Origin: Sphingopyxis sp. RIFCSPHIGHO2_12_FULL_65_19
GTDB lineage: Bacteria; Pseudomonadota; Alphaproteobacteria; Sphingomonadales; Sphingomonadaceae
DNA length: 63,009 nucleotides
Reading direction: 5' to 3'
NCBI RefSeq assembly: GCF_001830555.1
Contig: NZ_MIAM01000056.1
Coordinates: forward strand, 1 to 63,009
Each line of letters starts with the position of its first letter. Position 1 is the stretch's first letter. Of the stretch, positions 1 through 8,516 are shown piece by piece. The position numbers and the translations under genes are program-made. The notes beneath the pieces are model-generated. The model saw only the letters and a list, made by a program, of their open reading frames with translations, was not told the origin of the DNA and searched no databases.

Positions 1-13
1 CATGGCTGAACAT
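1..13 (-). CDS. 5' tip of an unidentified gene, cut by window edge
   Basis: An ATG on the minus strand at 13 is preceded by an AGGGAGAG ribosome-binding site six bases away and reads M-F-S-H before leaving the window. It lies about 50 bases downstream of purU in the same direction, so it is probably the next gene of the adhC-purU unit. Proteins starting MFSH are often VOC/glyoxalase-fold proteins, but four residues cannot prove that. Confidence 0.35.
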
Positions 14-64
14 TTTTCTCTCCCTTTTTGGTTGCGAATCGAGACCGAAACCTTGCCAGCCTTG

Positions 65-925
65 TCAGCGGAAGACCACCGTCTTGCGTCCGTCGATCAG
101 CACGCGCTGTTCGGCAACCCAGCGCACCGCGCGGGCCAGCACCTGCGCCTCGGTGTCGCGACCGATGCGGATCAATTGCTCGACCCCGTCGCGGTGGTCG
201 ACGCGTTCGACCGCTTGCTCGATGATCGGCCCTTCATCGAGGTCGCTGGTCACGAAATGCGCGGTCGCGCCGATCAGCTTGACCCCGCGCTCATGCGCGC
301 GGTGATAGGGTTTGGCGCCCTTGAAGCCTGGCAGGAAGCTGTGGTGGATGTTGATGCAGCGCCCCGAAAGCTGCGCCGACAGATGCTGCGACAGCACCTG
401 CATATAACGGGCGAGCACCAGATATTCGGCGCCCGCATCGGCCATGATTTGCAGGATCGCCGCTTCCTGCTCGGCGCGGTTGGCGTCGGTCACGGGCAGG
501 TGATGGAACGGCACCCCATGCCATTCGGTCAACCGCCGCTGATGCTCGTGGTTCGACACCACCGCCGCGATGTCGATCGCCAGATTGCCGGTCGACCAGC
601 GATGGAGCAGGTCGTTCAGGCAATGGCTGCCCTGCGACACTGCGATGACGAAGCGCGGCTTGACCCGACTGTCGCTGATCCGCGCATCCATCGCGAAACG
701 CTCTACCACGGGTGCAAAGGCGTGCTGCACAGCAGCCAAATCGTCCGGAAAGCGCGGACCCGCGCCGCGAAATTCGACGCGCATGAAAAAGCGCCCCGAA
801 TCGAGGTCGGCATATTGCTGGCTGTCGAGGATGAAGCCATCGCGTGTCGCAAGCAGCCCCGTGACCGCGGCCACGATGCCCACCGCGTCGACGCAGCTGA
901 AAGTCAGGACATAGGGTCCGGTCAA
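65..925 (-). CDS. purU: formyltetrahydrofolate deformylase PurU
   Basis: Hydrolyses 10-formyl-tetrahydrofolate to formate and tetrahydrofolate in the cytoplasm, balancing one-carbon pools. The protein has an N-terminal ACT-like part (GPYVLTFSCVDAVGIVAAV) and a C-terminal formyltransferase fold with the INIHHSFLPGFKGAKPY block that carries the catalytic Asn/His residues, followed by GATAHFVTSDLDEGPII. The open frame extends upstream to 1063, but that part only reads through a palindromic repeat. A TTG at 925 behind GAGGGGAATGAGGA gives 286 aa, the normal family length. It follows adhC in the same direction, so formaldehyde oxidation and formate release from folate may be co-expressed. The start codon is an inference; the family is clear. 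Confidence 0.92.
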   Translation of the reverse strand: MTGPYVLTFSCVDAVGIVAAVTGLLATRDGFILDSQQYADLDSGRFFMRVEFRGAGPRFPDDLAAVQHAFAPVVERFAMDARISDSRVKPRFVIAVSQGSHCLNDLLHRWSTGNLAIDIAAVVSNHEHQRRLTEWHGVPFHHLPVTDANRAEQEAAILQIMADAGAEYLVLARYMQVLSQHLSAQLSGRCINIHHSFLPGFKGAKPYHRAHERGVKLIGATAHFVTSDLDEGPIIEQAVERVDHRDGVEQLIRIGRDTEAQVLARAVRWVAEQRVLIDGRKTVVFR

Positions 926-971
926 ATCCTCATTCCCCTCGCTCAACAATTCCGTATGTCCCCAAATTCCA

Positions 972-999
972 TGTGCCCCCGCGACGGCGGGGACACTCC
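972..999. repeat. half REP-like palindrome, family A
   Basis: A short inverted repeat of the CCCCGCGA-GGCGGGG type lies between adhC and purU. It is a single degenerate arm of the paired element seen intact at 4900, 5736 and 24941. It makes the purU frame appear longer than it is. Confidence 0.6.
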
Positions 1000-1025
1000 A
1001 GCTTATCGTCGCTTCGCTGCGCGCT

Positions 1026-2138
1026 TCAGTAAACCACCACGCTGCGGATGCTTGTCCCCGCATGCATCAGGTCGAACCCCTTGTTGATCTCTTCCAGCCC
1101 CATGACGTGGGTAATCATCGGGTCGATCTCGATCTTGCCGGTCATGTACATGTCGACGATCTTCGGCACGTCGGTGCGGCCCTTGGCGCCGCCGAACGCG
1201 GTGCCGCGCCAGTTGCGCCCGGTGACCAGCTGGAACGGCCGCGTCGCGATTTCCTTGCCCGCCTCGGCAACGCCGATGATGATCGAGGTGCCCCAGCCGC
1301 GGTGGCACGCTTCGAGCGCTGTGCGCATCACCTCGGTATTGCCGGTGGCGTCGAAGGCGTAATCGGCGCCGCCGTCGGTCATCTGCACGATCGCGGCAAC
1401 CGTGTCTTCGCGGCTCATGCCCTTGCTATTGAGGAAGTCGGTCATGCCGAACTTACGGCCCCATTCTTCACGGTCGGGGTTGATGTCGACGCCGATGATC
1501 TGGTTCGCCCCCGCAAGCCGCGCGCCCTGGATCACATTGAGGCCGATGCCTCCAAGCCCGAAGACGACGACATTGTCGCCGACCTGCACTTTTGCCGTGT
1601 TGATGACGGCCCCCACCCCGGTGGTCACGCCGCAGCCGATATAGCAGCTCGACTGGAAGGGCGCGTCCTGACGGATTTTCGCGACCGCAATCTCGGGCAA
1701 TACGGTGAAGTTCGAGAAGGTCGAGCAGCCCATATAATGGAAGATCGGCTGGCCCTTGTACGAAAAGCGCGTCGTGCCGTCGGGCATCAGCCCCTTGCCC
1801 TGCGTGGCGCGGATCGCGGTGCAGAGGTTGGTTTTGCCCGACAGGCAGCTTTTGCACTGGCGGCATTCGGGGGTGTAGAGCGGGATCACATGGTCGCCCG
1901 GCTTCACGCTGGTAACGCCCGCGCCGACCTCGCGCACGACGCCTGCGCCTTCATGCCCCAACACGCTCGGGAAGATGCCCTCGCTGTCGAAGCCGTCGAG
2001 CGTATAGGCGTCGGTGTGGCAGATGCCCGTCGCCATGATCTCGACCAGCACCTCGCCGGCCTTCGGGCCTTCGAGGTCGAGTTCGACGATTTCGAGCGGC
2101 TTCTTCGCTTCAAACGCAACGGCGGCGCGGGTCTTCAT
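1026..2138 (-). CDS. frmA: S-(hydroxymethyl)glutathione dehydrogenase / class III alcohol dehydrogenase
   Basis: Oxidises S-hydroxymethylglutathione, formed from formaldehyde and glutathione, to S-formylglutathione with NAD. It is a zinc medium-chain dehydrogenase. Visible are the catalytic zinc motif ICHTDAYTL with GHEGAG, the four-cysteine structural zinc loop [15 protein letters not shown], and the Rossmann glycines [13 protein letters not shown]. Start at MKTRAAVAF (ATG at 2138, AGGAG seven bases upstream) gives 370 aa, the usual class III length; the frame continues upstream without meaning. It is divergent from a LysR gene, and purU lies downstream. Family assignment is firm; the specific regulator is inferred. 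Confidence 0.96.
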   Translation of the reverse strand: MKTRAAVAFEAKKPLEIVELDLEGPKAGEVLVEIMATGICHTDAYTLDGFDSEGIFPSVLGHEGAGVVREVGAGVTSVKPGDHVIPLYTPECRQCKSCLSGKTNLCTAIRATQGKGLMPDGTTRFSYKGQPIFHYMGCSTFSNFTVLPEIAVAKIRQDAPFQSSCYIGCGVTTGVGAVINTAKVQVGDNVVVFGLGGIGLNVIQGARLAGANQIIGVDINPDREEWGRKFGMTDFLNSKGMSREDTVAAIVQMTDGGADYAFDATGNTEVMRTALEACHRGWGTSIIIGVAEAGKEIATRPFQLVTGRNWRGTAFGGAKGRTDVPKIVDMYMTGKIEIDPMITHVMGLEEINKGFDLMHAGTSIRSVVVY

Positions 2139-2235
2139 GCGAGCACTCCTGCAATATCTGTTGTTCCGCCTGTTACACCGATCCAAAGGCAGATAAAGGG
2201 GCCAATAGGCAATATATTATCCCCAAGGTGAAACA
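2139..2235. promoter_or_regulatory. divergent frmA / lysR intergenic region
   Basis: The 97-base gap between two divergent genes is AT-richer than its surroundings and contains AATATATTAT, a plausible LysR-type T-N11-A region overlapping promoters in both directions. This arrangement is the classic one for a LysR regulator controlling its divergent neighbour. No defined operator can be proven from sequence alone. Confidence 0.45.
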
Positions 2236-3120
2236 ATGAGCGCATGGGACGGCATCGACGAGGTGGTTGCAATCGCCGACGCGGGCAGCTTCGTCGCCGC
2301 CGCGACGCGGCTCGGTACCTCAACCTCGCACATCAGCCGCGCCGTGATAGCTCTCGAAAATCGCATCGGCGCGCAGGTTTTCGTGCGCACGACGCGCCGC
2401 GTCGTTCCGACCCCGGCGGGGCGCACGCTGATCGAACAGTTCCGCAGCCTGATTGCGGCGCGCAACGACGCTCTCTCGGCGGTCGGCGACGATGGTGTGC
2501 CGCGCGGCGAGGTGCGGATGACTTGCTCGATCGCGATGGGCGAGCGTTTCGTCGCACAGATCGCCCGTGATTTTGCCTTCGCCTATCCCGATGTGACCGT
2601 GACGCTCGAACTCACCAACCGCGTCGTCGACCTGCTCGCCGAGGGGTTCGACCTCGCGATCCGCACCGGCACGCTGCCCGATTCAGGCCTCGTCGCGACG
2701 CGCATCGCCTCGCGCAGCCTCCACCTCTGCGCCGCGCCCGCCTATCTGGCGCGCGCCGGAACCCCAACGTCGATCGACGATCTTGCCCGCCACGAATGCC
2801 TGCTCGGCACGGCCCCCGCCTGGCATTTCCGCGCAAACGGCAAAGACGTGACCCACCGCCCCGCCGGCCGCTGGCGCTGCAACAGCGGCACCGCGGTCAC
2901 CGAAGCCGTGCTCGCGGGCCATGGCTTATGCCAGCTTCCCGATTTCTACGTGATGCCGCATCTGCAAAGCGGCGCGCTCGTCTCGCTCCTCGACCCGCTC
3001 CGTCCACCGGAGGAGCCGGTGTGGGCGGTCTATCCACAGCGGCGGCATCTGCTGCCAAAAGTGCGGCTGTTGATCGACAAGCTGCGCGCGGAGTTGCCGG
3101 AGGCGTTACGGCGGAGTTAG
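2236..3120 (+). CDS. LysR-family transcriptional regulator
   Basis: A 294-aa DNA-binding regulator. The N-terminal winged helix-turn-helix (about residues 8-65, with DAGSFVAAATRLGTSTSHIS and RAVIALENRIGAQVFVRTTR) is followed by a periplasmic-binding-protein-like effector domain with VDLLAEGFDLAIRTG and the late VTEAVLAGHGLCQLPDFYV block. It belongs to the CrgA/DhcR-like subgroup often found beside dehydrogenases. AAGG lies upstream of the ATG. Divergence from frmA suggests it responds to aldehyde stress or a dehydrogenase substrate, which is inference. Confidence 0.9.
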   Translation: MSAWDGIDEVVAIADAGSFVAAATRLGTSTSHISRAVIALENRIGAQVFVRTTRRVVPTPAGRTLIEQFRSLIAARNDALSAVGDDGVPRGEVRMTCSIAMGERFVAQIARDFAFAYPDVTVTLELTNRVVDLLAEGFDLAIRTGTLPDSGLVATRIASRSLHLCAAPAYLARAGTPTSIDDLARHECLLGTAPAWHFRANGKDVTHRPAGRWRCNSGTAVTEAVLAGHGLCQLPDFYVMPHLQSGALVSLLDPLRPPEEPVWAVYPQRRHLLPKVRLLIDKLRAELPEALRRS

Positions 3121-3164
3121 GCTACATACGTGTGCAATGATTCGTGGCTTAGTTCAGCCAGCCG

Positions 3165-3410
3165 TCAATCCATCATCAGCGTCGGCAATCCAAGGAAACT
3201 CGACCGAAGCCTCCCGCTTCGCCGTTCCAACACTGTCGAAAATCCCCGACGGTTGTCCCGGTGACCAGTATTCCATGTGAAGATCATATCTGGACTGTCA
3301 TCGACATAGAATTTATCATGAGAATATTCGTAGCGCCCATCTGATCGTTGAAAAATGCTGACCCGACTGCGGCCGTCCGGCGCTAGGATGTATTGGACGA
3401 CCTCGCTCAT
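3165..3410 (-). CDS. small hypothetical protein, 81 aa
   Basis: Not recognised. The frame encodes 81 aa beginning MSEVVQYILAPDGRSRVSIF, with alternating hydrophobic and charged residues consistent with a small beta-rich domain. ATG at 3410; a TTG one codon upstream is also possible, and the ribosome-binding site is weak. It stands alone between the convergent ends of lysR and sdaA and is somewhat less GC-rich than its neighbours, which may mean recent acquisition. It could be a spurious frame, but residue composition looks protein-like. Confidence 0.5.
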   Translation of the reverse strand: MSEVVQYILAPDGRSRVSIFQRSDGRYEYSHDKFYVDDSPDMIFTWNTGHRDNRRGFSTVLERRSGRLRSSFLGLPTLMMD

Positions 3411-3458
3411 CAAAGCTGAGTAAAGGGACTACACGGTTTTCGCAACAATACGCGCCTC

Positions 3459-4838
3459 TCAACACTCCACCACACTAACCGCCAGCCCGCCCTTCGACGT
3501 TTCCTTATATTTGTCGCGCATGTCGCGGCCTGTTTGCAGCATCGTCGCGATCACCGTGTCGAGGCTGACGACATGCGTGCCGTCGCCGATCATTGCGATG
3601 CGGCTCGCGTCGATCGCCTTGATCGCGCCCATCGCATTGCGCTCAATGCAAGGGATCTGGACCAGCCCGCCAATCGGGTCGCAGGTGAGGCCAAGGTTAT
3701 GTTCCATGCCGATCTCGGCGGCGTTTTCGACCTGTGCGTTGGTGCCGCCGAGCGCTGCGGTCAGCCCAGCCGCCGCCATCGAGCAGGCGACGCCGACCTC
3801 GCCCTGGCAGCCGACCTCGGCGCCCGAAATGCTGGCGTTGCGTTTGTAGAGCGCGCCGACCGCGCCCGCCGCGAGCAGGAAGGTGCGCACCCCCGCATCG
3901 TCGCCGCGGTAGCCGCGCCGGTAGAAGCGGATCACCGCGGGGATGATCCCCGCCGCGCCATTGGTCGGTGCGGTGACGACCTTGCCGCCCGCGGCATTTT
4001 CCTCGTTCACCGCCATCGCCCACAGGTTGATCCAGTCCATCATCGCGAGCGGGTCGGTCAGATTCGCCTCGTGGCGGTTGCGGATGTCGTCGGCGATCTG
4101 CGGCGCGCGGCGCTTGACCTTCAGCCCGCCGGGCAAGATGCCGGTGCTGCAACAGCCCGCATCGATCGACGCATCCATCGCGGCGGCGATCGCGTCGAGC
4201 CCTGCATTCACTTCGTCGAGGTTGCGGTGCGCCAGCTCATTCTCAAGCATCATTTCGGCAAAGCTGTTGCCCGACGCCGCGCCCATTGCGAGCAGGTCGG
4301 CGCCCGAGGTGAAAGCGAAAGGCAGACTCACCTCATCCTCGGCGCCGCGGCTGTTGCGTCCCGCCTCCTCCTCGTCGACGACAAAGCCGCCGCCGATCGA
4401 GAAATACATGCGCTTCGCCAGGATCTCGCCATCGGCGTCGCGCGCAGAGAAACTCACCGCATTGCTGTGGAACGGCTGGCGCTGGCGCATCTGGAAATGC
4501 AGGTCGCTTTTCGGTTGAAAGCGGACGCGCTGACGTCCGAGCAGGTAGAGGAAACCTTCGCTGGTCGCGCGGTCCCAATGCGCCTTGATCGCAGCCAGGC
4601 TGGTCGAGGCGGGGATTTCGCCCGCCAGCCCCGCGACAATCGCAGTGTCGGCGGCGTGGCCTTTTCCGGTCAGCGCGAGCGAGCCGTAGAGGTCGGCCTC
4701 GACATGCGCGGTCCGGGTCAACAGCCCCGCCTCCTCGAGCCAGACGGTAAACCGCCGCGCCGCGACCATCGGGCCCACCGTATGCGAGCTGGAGGGACCG
4801 ACACCGATTTTGAAGAGTTCGAACAGGCTGATCGTCAT
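3459..4838 (-). CDS. sdaA: L-serine ammonia-lyase (iron-sulfur type)
   Basis: Deaminates L-serine to pyruvate and ammonia using a [4Fe-4S] cluster rather than PLP. This is the single-chain form. An N-terminal beta domain starts SLFELFKIGVGPSSSHTVGP, and the C-terminal alpha domain holds the likely cluster cysteines in GVACSMAA, LTCDPIGG and QIPCIERN. The ATG at 4838 gives 459 aa, matching the family (about 455-460). The open frame runs on to 5060 only because it reads through the REP-like element at 4900-4992. Monocistronic; sodB lies upstream in the same direction but is separated by the repeat. Confidence 0.95.
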   Translation of the reverse strand: MTISLFELFKIGVGPSSSHTVGPMVAARRFTVWLEEAGLLTRTAHVEADLYGSLALTGKGHAADTAIVAGLAGEIPASTSLAAIKAHWDRATSEGFLYLLGRQRVRFQPKSDLHFQMRQRQPFHSNAVSFSARDADGEILAKRMYFSIGGGFVVDEEEAGRNSRGAEDEVSLPFAFTSGADLLAMGAASGNSFAEMMLENELAHRNLDEVNAGLDAIAAAMDASIDAGCCSTGILPGGLKVKRRAPQIADDIRNRHEANLTDPLAMMDWINLWAMAVNEENAAGGKVVTAPTNGAAGIIPAVIRFYRRGYRGDDAGVRTFLLAAGAVGALYKRNASISGAEVGCQGEVGVACSMAAAGLTAALGGTNAQVENAAEIGMEHNLGLTCDPIGGLVQIPCIERNAMGAIKAIDASRIAMIGDGTHVVSLDTVIATMLQTGRDMRDKYKETSKGGLAVSVVEC

Positions 4839-4899
4839 GGCGCGCCTATAGGCGAGGAGACAGCGTGACGATAGCGGCCAATAGCTGCCGCCAAAAATC

Positions 4900-4992
4900 C
4901 GTGTTCCCCCGCGAAGGCGGGGGTTCATCTTCCGGTCGGCGCAATTTGGAACCGGCCGGAGATGGGTCCCCGCCTTCGCGGGGACACACGGC
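4900..4992. repeat. paired REP-like element, family A
   Basis: Two outward arms, CCCCCGCGAAGGCGGGGG and its near inverse, frame a roughly 60-base centre that itself contains CCGGTCGGCG / CCGGCCGG. The same architecture recurs at 5736, 24941, 28016 and 19606. It lies between sodB and sdaA. Confidence 0.8.
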
Positions 4993-5010
4993 CTTTTCCT
5001 TGAAGAATTT

Positions 5011-5625
5011 TTACGCCGGATAGGTCCAAGTGCCTTCGCGCGCGAAATTCGCCGCGGCAAAATCCCAGTTCAGCAGTTCGTCGACCACCGCGTCGACATA
5101 GGCCGGGCGCAGGTTCTTGCGGTCGATATAATAGGCATGTTCCCACACGTCGATGACGAGCAAGGGCTTGATGCCCGCGGTCAACTCGGTGCCCGCGTCA
5201 TGCGTGTCGGTGACCGACAGCGTGCCGTCGCGCGAGACGAGCCAGGCCCAACCCGATGCGAAATGATTGACGGCGGTTTCCTTGAGCTTTTTCTTGAGGT
5301 CGGCGAGCGAGCCGAAGTCCCGGTCGATCGCCGCGGCCAGATCGCCTTTCGGCTCCGTCTTCGCGGGGCTCAGGCTTTCCCAGTAAAAGGCATGGTTCCA
5401 CGACTGCGCCGCGTTGTTGAACAGGCCCTTGTTGCCCGATCCTTCGGCGTGGTGGACGATTTCTTCGAGCGGCTTGTCGGCCAGCTCGGTGCCCTCGATC
5501 GCGGCGTTGACCTTGTCGACATAGGCCTTGTGGTGCTTGCCATGGTGCGTCGCCAGCGTATCGGCCGAAATATGCGGCTCCAGTGCGTCCTGGGCATACG
5601 GCAGGGGAGGATGGGCGATCGTCAT
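5011..5625 (-). CDS. sodB: superoxide dismutase, Fe/Mn family
   Basis: Converts superoxide to hydrogen peroxide and oxygen in the cytoplasm. The 204-aa protein shows the metal-ligand blocks THHGKHHKAYV, WNHAFYW and the family signature DVWEHAYY. Gln in AAQSWNHAFYW and the overall pattern favour the iron form. The start at 5625 (MTIAHPPLPY) has GGAG six bases upstream; the in-frame ATG at 5637 is less likely. It is flanked on both sides by paired REP-like elements. Confidence 0.95.
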   Translation of the reverse strand: MTIAHPPLPYAQDALEPHISADTLATHHGKHHKAYVDKVNAAIEGTELADKPLEEIVHHAEGSGNKGLFNNAAQSWNHAFYWESLSPAKTEPKGDLAAAIDRDFGSLADLKKKLKETAVNHFASGWAWLVSRDGTLSVTDTHDAGTELTAGIKPLLVIDVWEHAYYIDRKNLRPAYVDAVVDELLNWDFAAANFAREGTWTYPA

Positions 5626-5735
5626 GGCAGTCTCCATATTGTTTTGGGGTGTTTGCGGCCTTTAACTCGGTATCGTGTGCGAGGGTTGCAACCCCGTGAC
5701 CGGGAATTTTTGCTGACTGACTCGATCAAAAAACC

Positions 5736-5827
5736 CCGTGCATCCCCGCGAAGGCGGGGATGCATCTCCGGTCGGCGCCATTTTCAACCGGCGGGCGATG
5801 GGCCCCCGCCTTCGCGGGGGCTCACGG
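5736..5827. repeat. paired REP-like element, family A
   Basis: Arms CCCCGCGAAGGCGGGG and CCCCCGCCTTCGCGGGGG enclose the same GGTCGGCGCC / CCGGCGGGCGATGG centre as the copy at 4900. It lies between the ligase gene and sodB, so sodB sits between two copies of one repeat. Confidence 0.8.
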
Positions 5828-5841
5828 CTTATACTCGAAAA

Positions 5842-7506
5842 TCACGTCACCATCGCCAGCAACGTCGCGATCCGGTCGGCTTCCTCCGCCGGCTTGTCGC
5901 GCCGGATGCGCGAAATGCGCGGAAAGCGCATGGCGAGGCCCGACTTGTGGCGCTTCGACGCATGGATCGAATCGAAGGCGACTTCGAGCACGAGCGATTT
6001 TTCAACCTCTCGCACCGGGCCGAAGCGGTTCAGCGTGTTATCGCGCACAAACTTGTCGAGCCACTTCAGTTCCTCGTCGGTGAAGCCCGAATAGGCCTTC
6101 CCCACCGGCAGCAATTCGCCCACGTCGCTCCAGCAACCGAAGGTATAATCCGAATAGAAGCTGGCGCGGCGGCCGTTGCCGCGCTGCGCATACATCATCA
6201 CGCAATCGGCGGTGAGCGGATCGCGTTTCCATTTATACCACAGCCCCGCGCGGCGCCCCGCAACATAGGGCGCATCGCGGCGCTTGAGCATCACCCCTTC
6301 GATCGCGGCATCGCGCGCACCCGCGCGGCGGGTCGCAAGGTCGTCGAAATCGGTCGCGTCGATCACCTGCGACAGGTCGAAATGGCTGTCGGCGAGGCGC
6401 GGGACGAAGGCTTCCAGCTGGCGCCGCCGCTCGGTCCACGGCAGACCGCGCAGGTCATTGCCGTCGACCGCCAGCAGGTCGTAGACGCGGACGAAGGCCG
6501 GATAGTCGGCGAGCATCTTCTTGGGCACCGTCTTGCGCCCGAGCCGTTGTTGCAGGGCGTTGAAGCTTGCGGCTTCGCCGCCCTGCGCATCGCCGCGGAC
6601 GAGCAGTTCGCCGTCGATCACCGCATCCTGATCGAACGCCGCGACCAGTTCGGGGAAAGCGCCGCTGATCTCCTCGCCGCCGCGGCTGTAGATGCGCGTC
6701 TCGCCGCCGCCCCCCTTACCACCGCGCACAATTTGCACCCGGATGCCGTCCCATTTCCACTCGGCGGCATAGTCGGCGAGGTCAACGCTCTCCTCCTCCA
6801 GCGGATGCGCGAGCATGAAGGGGCGGAAGAAAGCGACGTCCTTCAGGTCGGGTCGCTCCGCCCGTCCCTCACCCCACGCAAACAGCGGCGCGTAGGGCGG
6901 CGCGATCGCGTGCCACAGCTCCTCGACATCGTCGACCGGCACGTCGAACGCCTGCGCGAACGCCTGTTTCGCAAGCCGCGCCGACACCCCGACGCGCATC
7001 CCGCCGAGCGCAAGCTTGAGCAAGGCGTAACGCCCATCGGCATCGAGGCGGTCAAGGAGAGAGGCGGCGACGGCGGGGGCGTCGCTGCGAGTGGTAGCTG
7101 CCAGCGCATCGACCGCTTCGGAGACAGTTAAGCCCCTCCCCTTCAGGGGAGGGGTTTGGGCTGCGGGCTCGATACCTTGTGCAAGGCCGATGGCCCCCAC
7201 CCCCAGCCCCTCCCCTGAAGGGGAGGGGTGAAAAGGTTCGGGCCACAGCAGCGCCGCCGTCTCTGCCGTATCGCCGACGAAATGTCGCGACAGGCGGAAT
7301 AGCTCCTCATCGACGCGGGTCGCCAGCAACGCCCGCACCGTCCCCGCCTTGACCGCGGGAAAATCCAAACTCTCGGTCAACGCGGCGATCGCCCAGCCGC
7401 GATCGGGATCGGGTGTGTGGCGGAGGTAATCGACGATCAGCGCGAGCTTGCTGTTACGCGATCGGGTGTAGATCAGCCGGTCGATCAGGGCCGCGAAACG
7501 CTTCAC
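5842..7506 (-). CDS. ATP-dependent DNA ligase (repair-associated)
   Basis: Seals nicks in DNA using ATP. The adenylation motif I is WKWDGIRVQI with the AMP-accepting lysine, followed by an OB-fold region ending near SLVLEVAFDSIHASKRHKSG. The first ~190 residues are the N-terminal ligase domain starting KRFAALIDRLIYTRSRNSK. The start is GTG at 7506, overlapping the exonuclease stop as GTGA, so translation is probably coupled. At 554 aa it is longer than the roughly 530 aa usual for this subfamily because residues about 93-126 are translated from a palindromic repeat (7131-7230). It is the last gene of a four-gene repair operon. Confidence 0.93.
   Translation of the reverse strand: MKRFAALIDRLIYTRSRNSKLALIVDYLRHTPDPDRGWAIAALTESLDFPAVKAGTVRALLATRVDEELFRLSRHFVGDTAETAALLWPEPFHPSPSGEGLGVGAIGLAQGIEPAAQTPPLKGRGLTVSEAVDALAATTRSDAPAVAASLLDRLDADGRYALLKLALGGMRVGVSARLAKQAFAQAFDVPVDDVEELWHAIAPPYAPLFAWGEGRAERPDLKDVAFFRPFMLAHPLEEESVDLADYAAEWKWDGIRVQIVRGGKGGGGETRIYSRGGEEISGAFPELVAAFDQDAVIDGELLVRGDAQGGEAASFNALQQRLGRKTVPKKMLADYPAFVRVYDLLAVDGNDLRGLPWTERRRQLEAFVPRLADSHFDLSQVIDATDFDDLATRRAGARDAAIEGVMLKRRDAPYVAGRRAGLWYKWKRDPLTADCVMMYAQRGNGRRASFYSDYTFGCWSDVGELLPVGKAYSGFTDEELKWLDKFVRDNTLNRFGPVREVEKSLVLEVAFDSIHASKRHKSGLAMRFPRISRIRRDKPAEEADRIATLLAMVT
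7131..7230. repeat. REP-like palindrome pair inside the ligase gene
   Basis: Two inverted repeats of the CCCCTCCCCTTCAGGGGAGG type lie about 50 bases apart within the coding frame of the ligase. The frame stays open through the element and encodes a Pro/Gly-rich linker (HPSPSGEGLGVGAIG onward). Neighbouring intergenic spaces carry related GC-rich palindromes, which supports insertion into a formerly continuous gene. Confidence 0.8.
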
Positions 7507-8516
7507 GCCTCTTCTTCCAGATCGCGTCCGACCAGATGCAGCGCTCGCGCCTTGCGCTGATGCAGTTCGCACCAGCGGAGCAGGCCGTCTTCGCTGCCGT
7601 GGGTGATCCAGCTTTCTTTCGGGTTCACCTCACTGATCGTCCTCGTCAGCTCGTCCCAGTCGGCATGGTCCGAAATGACGAGCGGCAATTCGACCATCCG
7701 TTGCCGCGCGCGCTGGCGCACGCGCATCCATCCCGACGCCATCGCGGTGACGGGATTGGGCAGCCGCCGCGACCAGCGATCGTTGAGCGCCGAAGGCGGC
7801 GCGAGGACGATCTGTCCCGCCATCTCGGCCTTGTCGGTTTCGCTGACCAGCCGTAGCTCGCCGAGATCGACGCCGTGCACGGTATAAAGCTGGCACATCT
7901 TCTCGAGCGCGCCGTGGATATAGATCGGCGCGCCCCATCCCGCGCCGCGCAATTCGGCGATTACGCGCTGCGCCTTGCCCAGCGCATAGGCGCCGACGAG
8001 CACGCTGCGATCGGGTTCCGCGCGCACCGCGCCGATCAGCTTCGCAATCTCGTCGGCGGTCGGCGGGTGGCGGAACACCGGCAGGCCAAAGGTCGCCTCG
8101 GTGACGAATATGTCGCACGGCACCACCTCGAACGACGCGCAGGTCGGGTCGGGCCGCCGCTTGTAATCGCCGGTGACGACGATGCGCTCGCCCGCATATT
8201 CCATCAATATCTGCGCGCTGCCGAGCACATGCCCGGCGGGATGGAAGCTGAAGCGCACCCCGCCGCACTCGAACCCGTCGCCATAGCCGAACGCCTGATT
8301 ATGGCTCGCTGCAACATCGACGCCGTAACGCAGCGCCATGATCGCCAGGGTTTCCGGGGTCGCGAATACCGCGTCATGGCCGCTGCGCGCATGGTCGGCG
8401 TGGCCGTGCGTCACCGCGGCGCGCGGGGCGGGGCGCGAGGGGTCGATCCACAGGTCGGCGGGCTTCACATAGATGCCGCTCGGGTGCGGCTCGATCCAGG
8501 ACTTGGCCTTCGCCAT
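7503..8516 (-). CDS. ligase-associated DNA exonuclease, metallo-beta-lactamase fold
   Basis: A 337-aa member of the Artemis/SNM1-like nuclease family that travels with ATP-dependent ligases. The zinc-binding motif THGHADHARSGH, the later HPAGHVLGSAQ and TGDYK motifs, and the beta-CASP portion (LGKAQRVIAELR) are visible. It probably trims DNA ends before ligation. ATG at 8516 shares its A with the stop of the upstream udgX gene (TGATG), and its own stop overlaps the ligase GTG, so the three proteins are made in step. Function in this organism is inferred from the family. Confidence 0.93.
   Translation of the reverse strand: MAKAKSWIEPHPSGIYVKPADLWIDPSRPAPRAAVTHGHADHARSGHDAVFATPETLAIMALRYGVDVAASHNQAFGYGDGFECGGVRFSFHPAGHVLGSAQILMEYAGERIVVTGDYKRRPDPTCASFEVVPCDIFVTEATFGLPVFRHPPTADEIAKLIGAVRAEPDRSVLVGAYALGKAQRVIAELRGAGWGAPIYIHGALEKMCQLYTVHGVDLGELRLVSETDKAEMAGQIVLAPPSALNDRWSRRLPNPVTAMASGWMRVRQRARQRMVELPLVISDHADWDELTRTISEVNPKESWITHGSEDGLLRWCELHQRKARALHLVGRDLEEEA

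Noticed and set aside
1062..2231. 389-aa plus-strand frame opposite frmA
   Set aside because: It mirrors the codon periodicity of the true minus-strand dehydrogenase and has no recognisable domain; similar long antisense frames occur at 5137-7131, 8615-10303, 24827-26896, 27384-29246 and 42600-44519.
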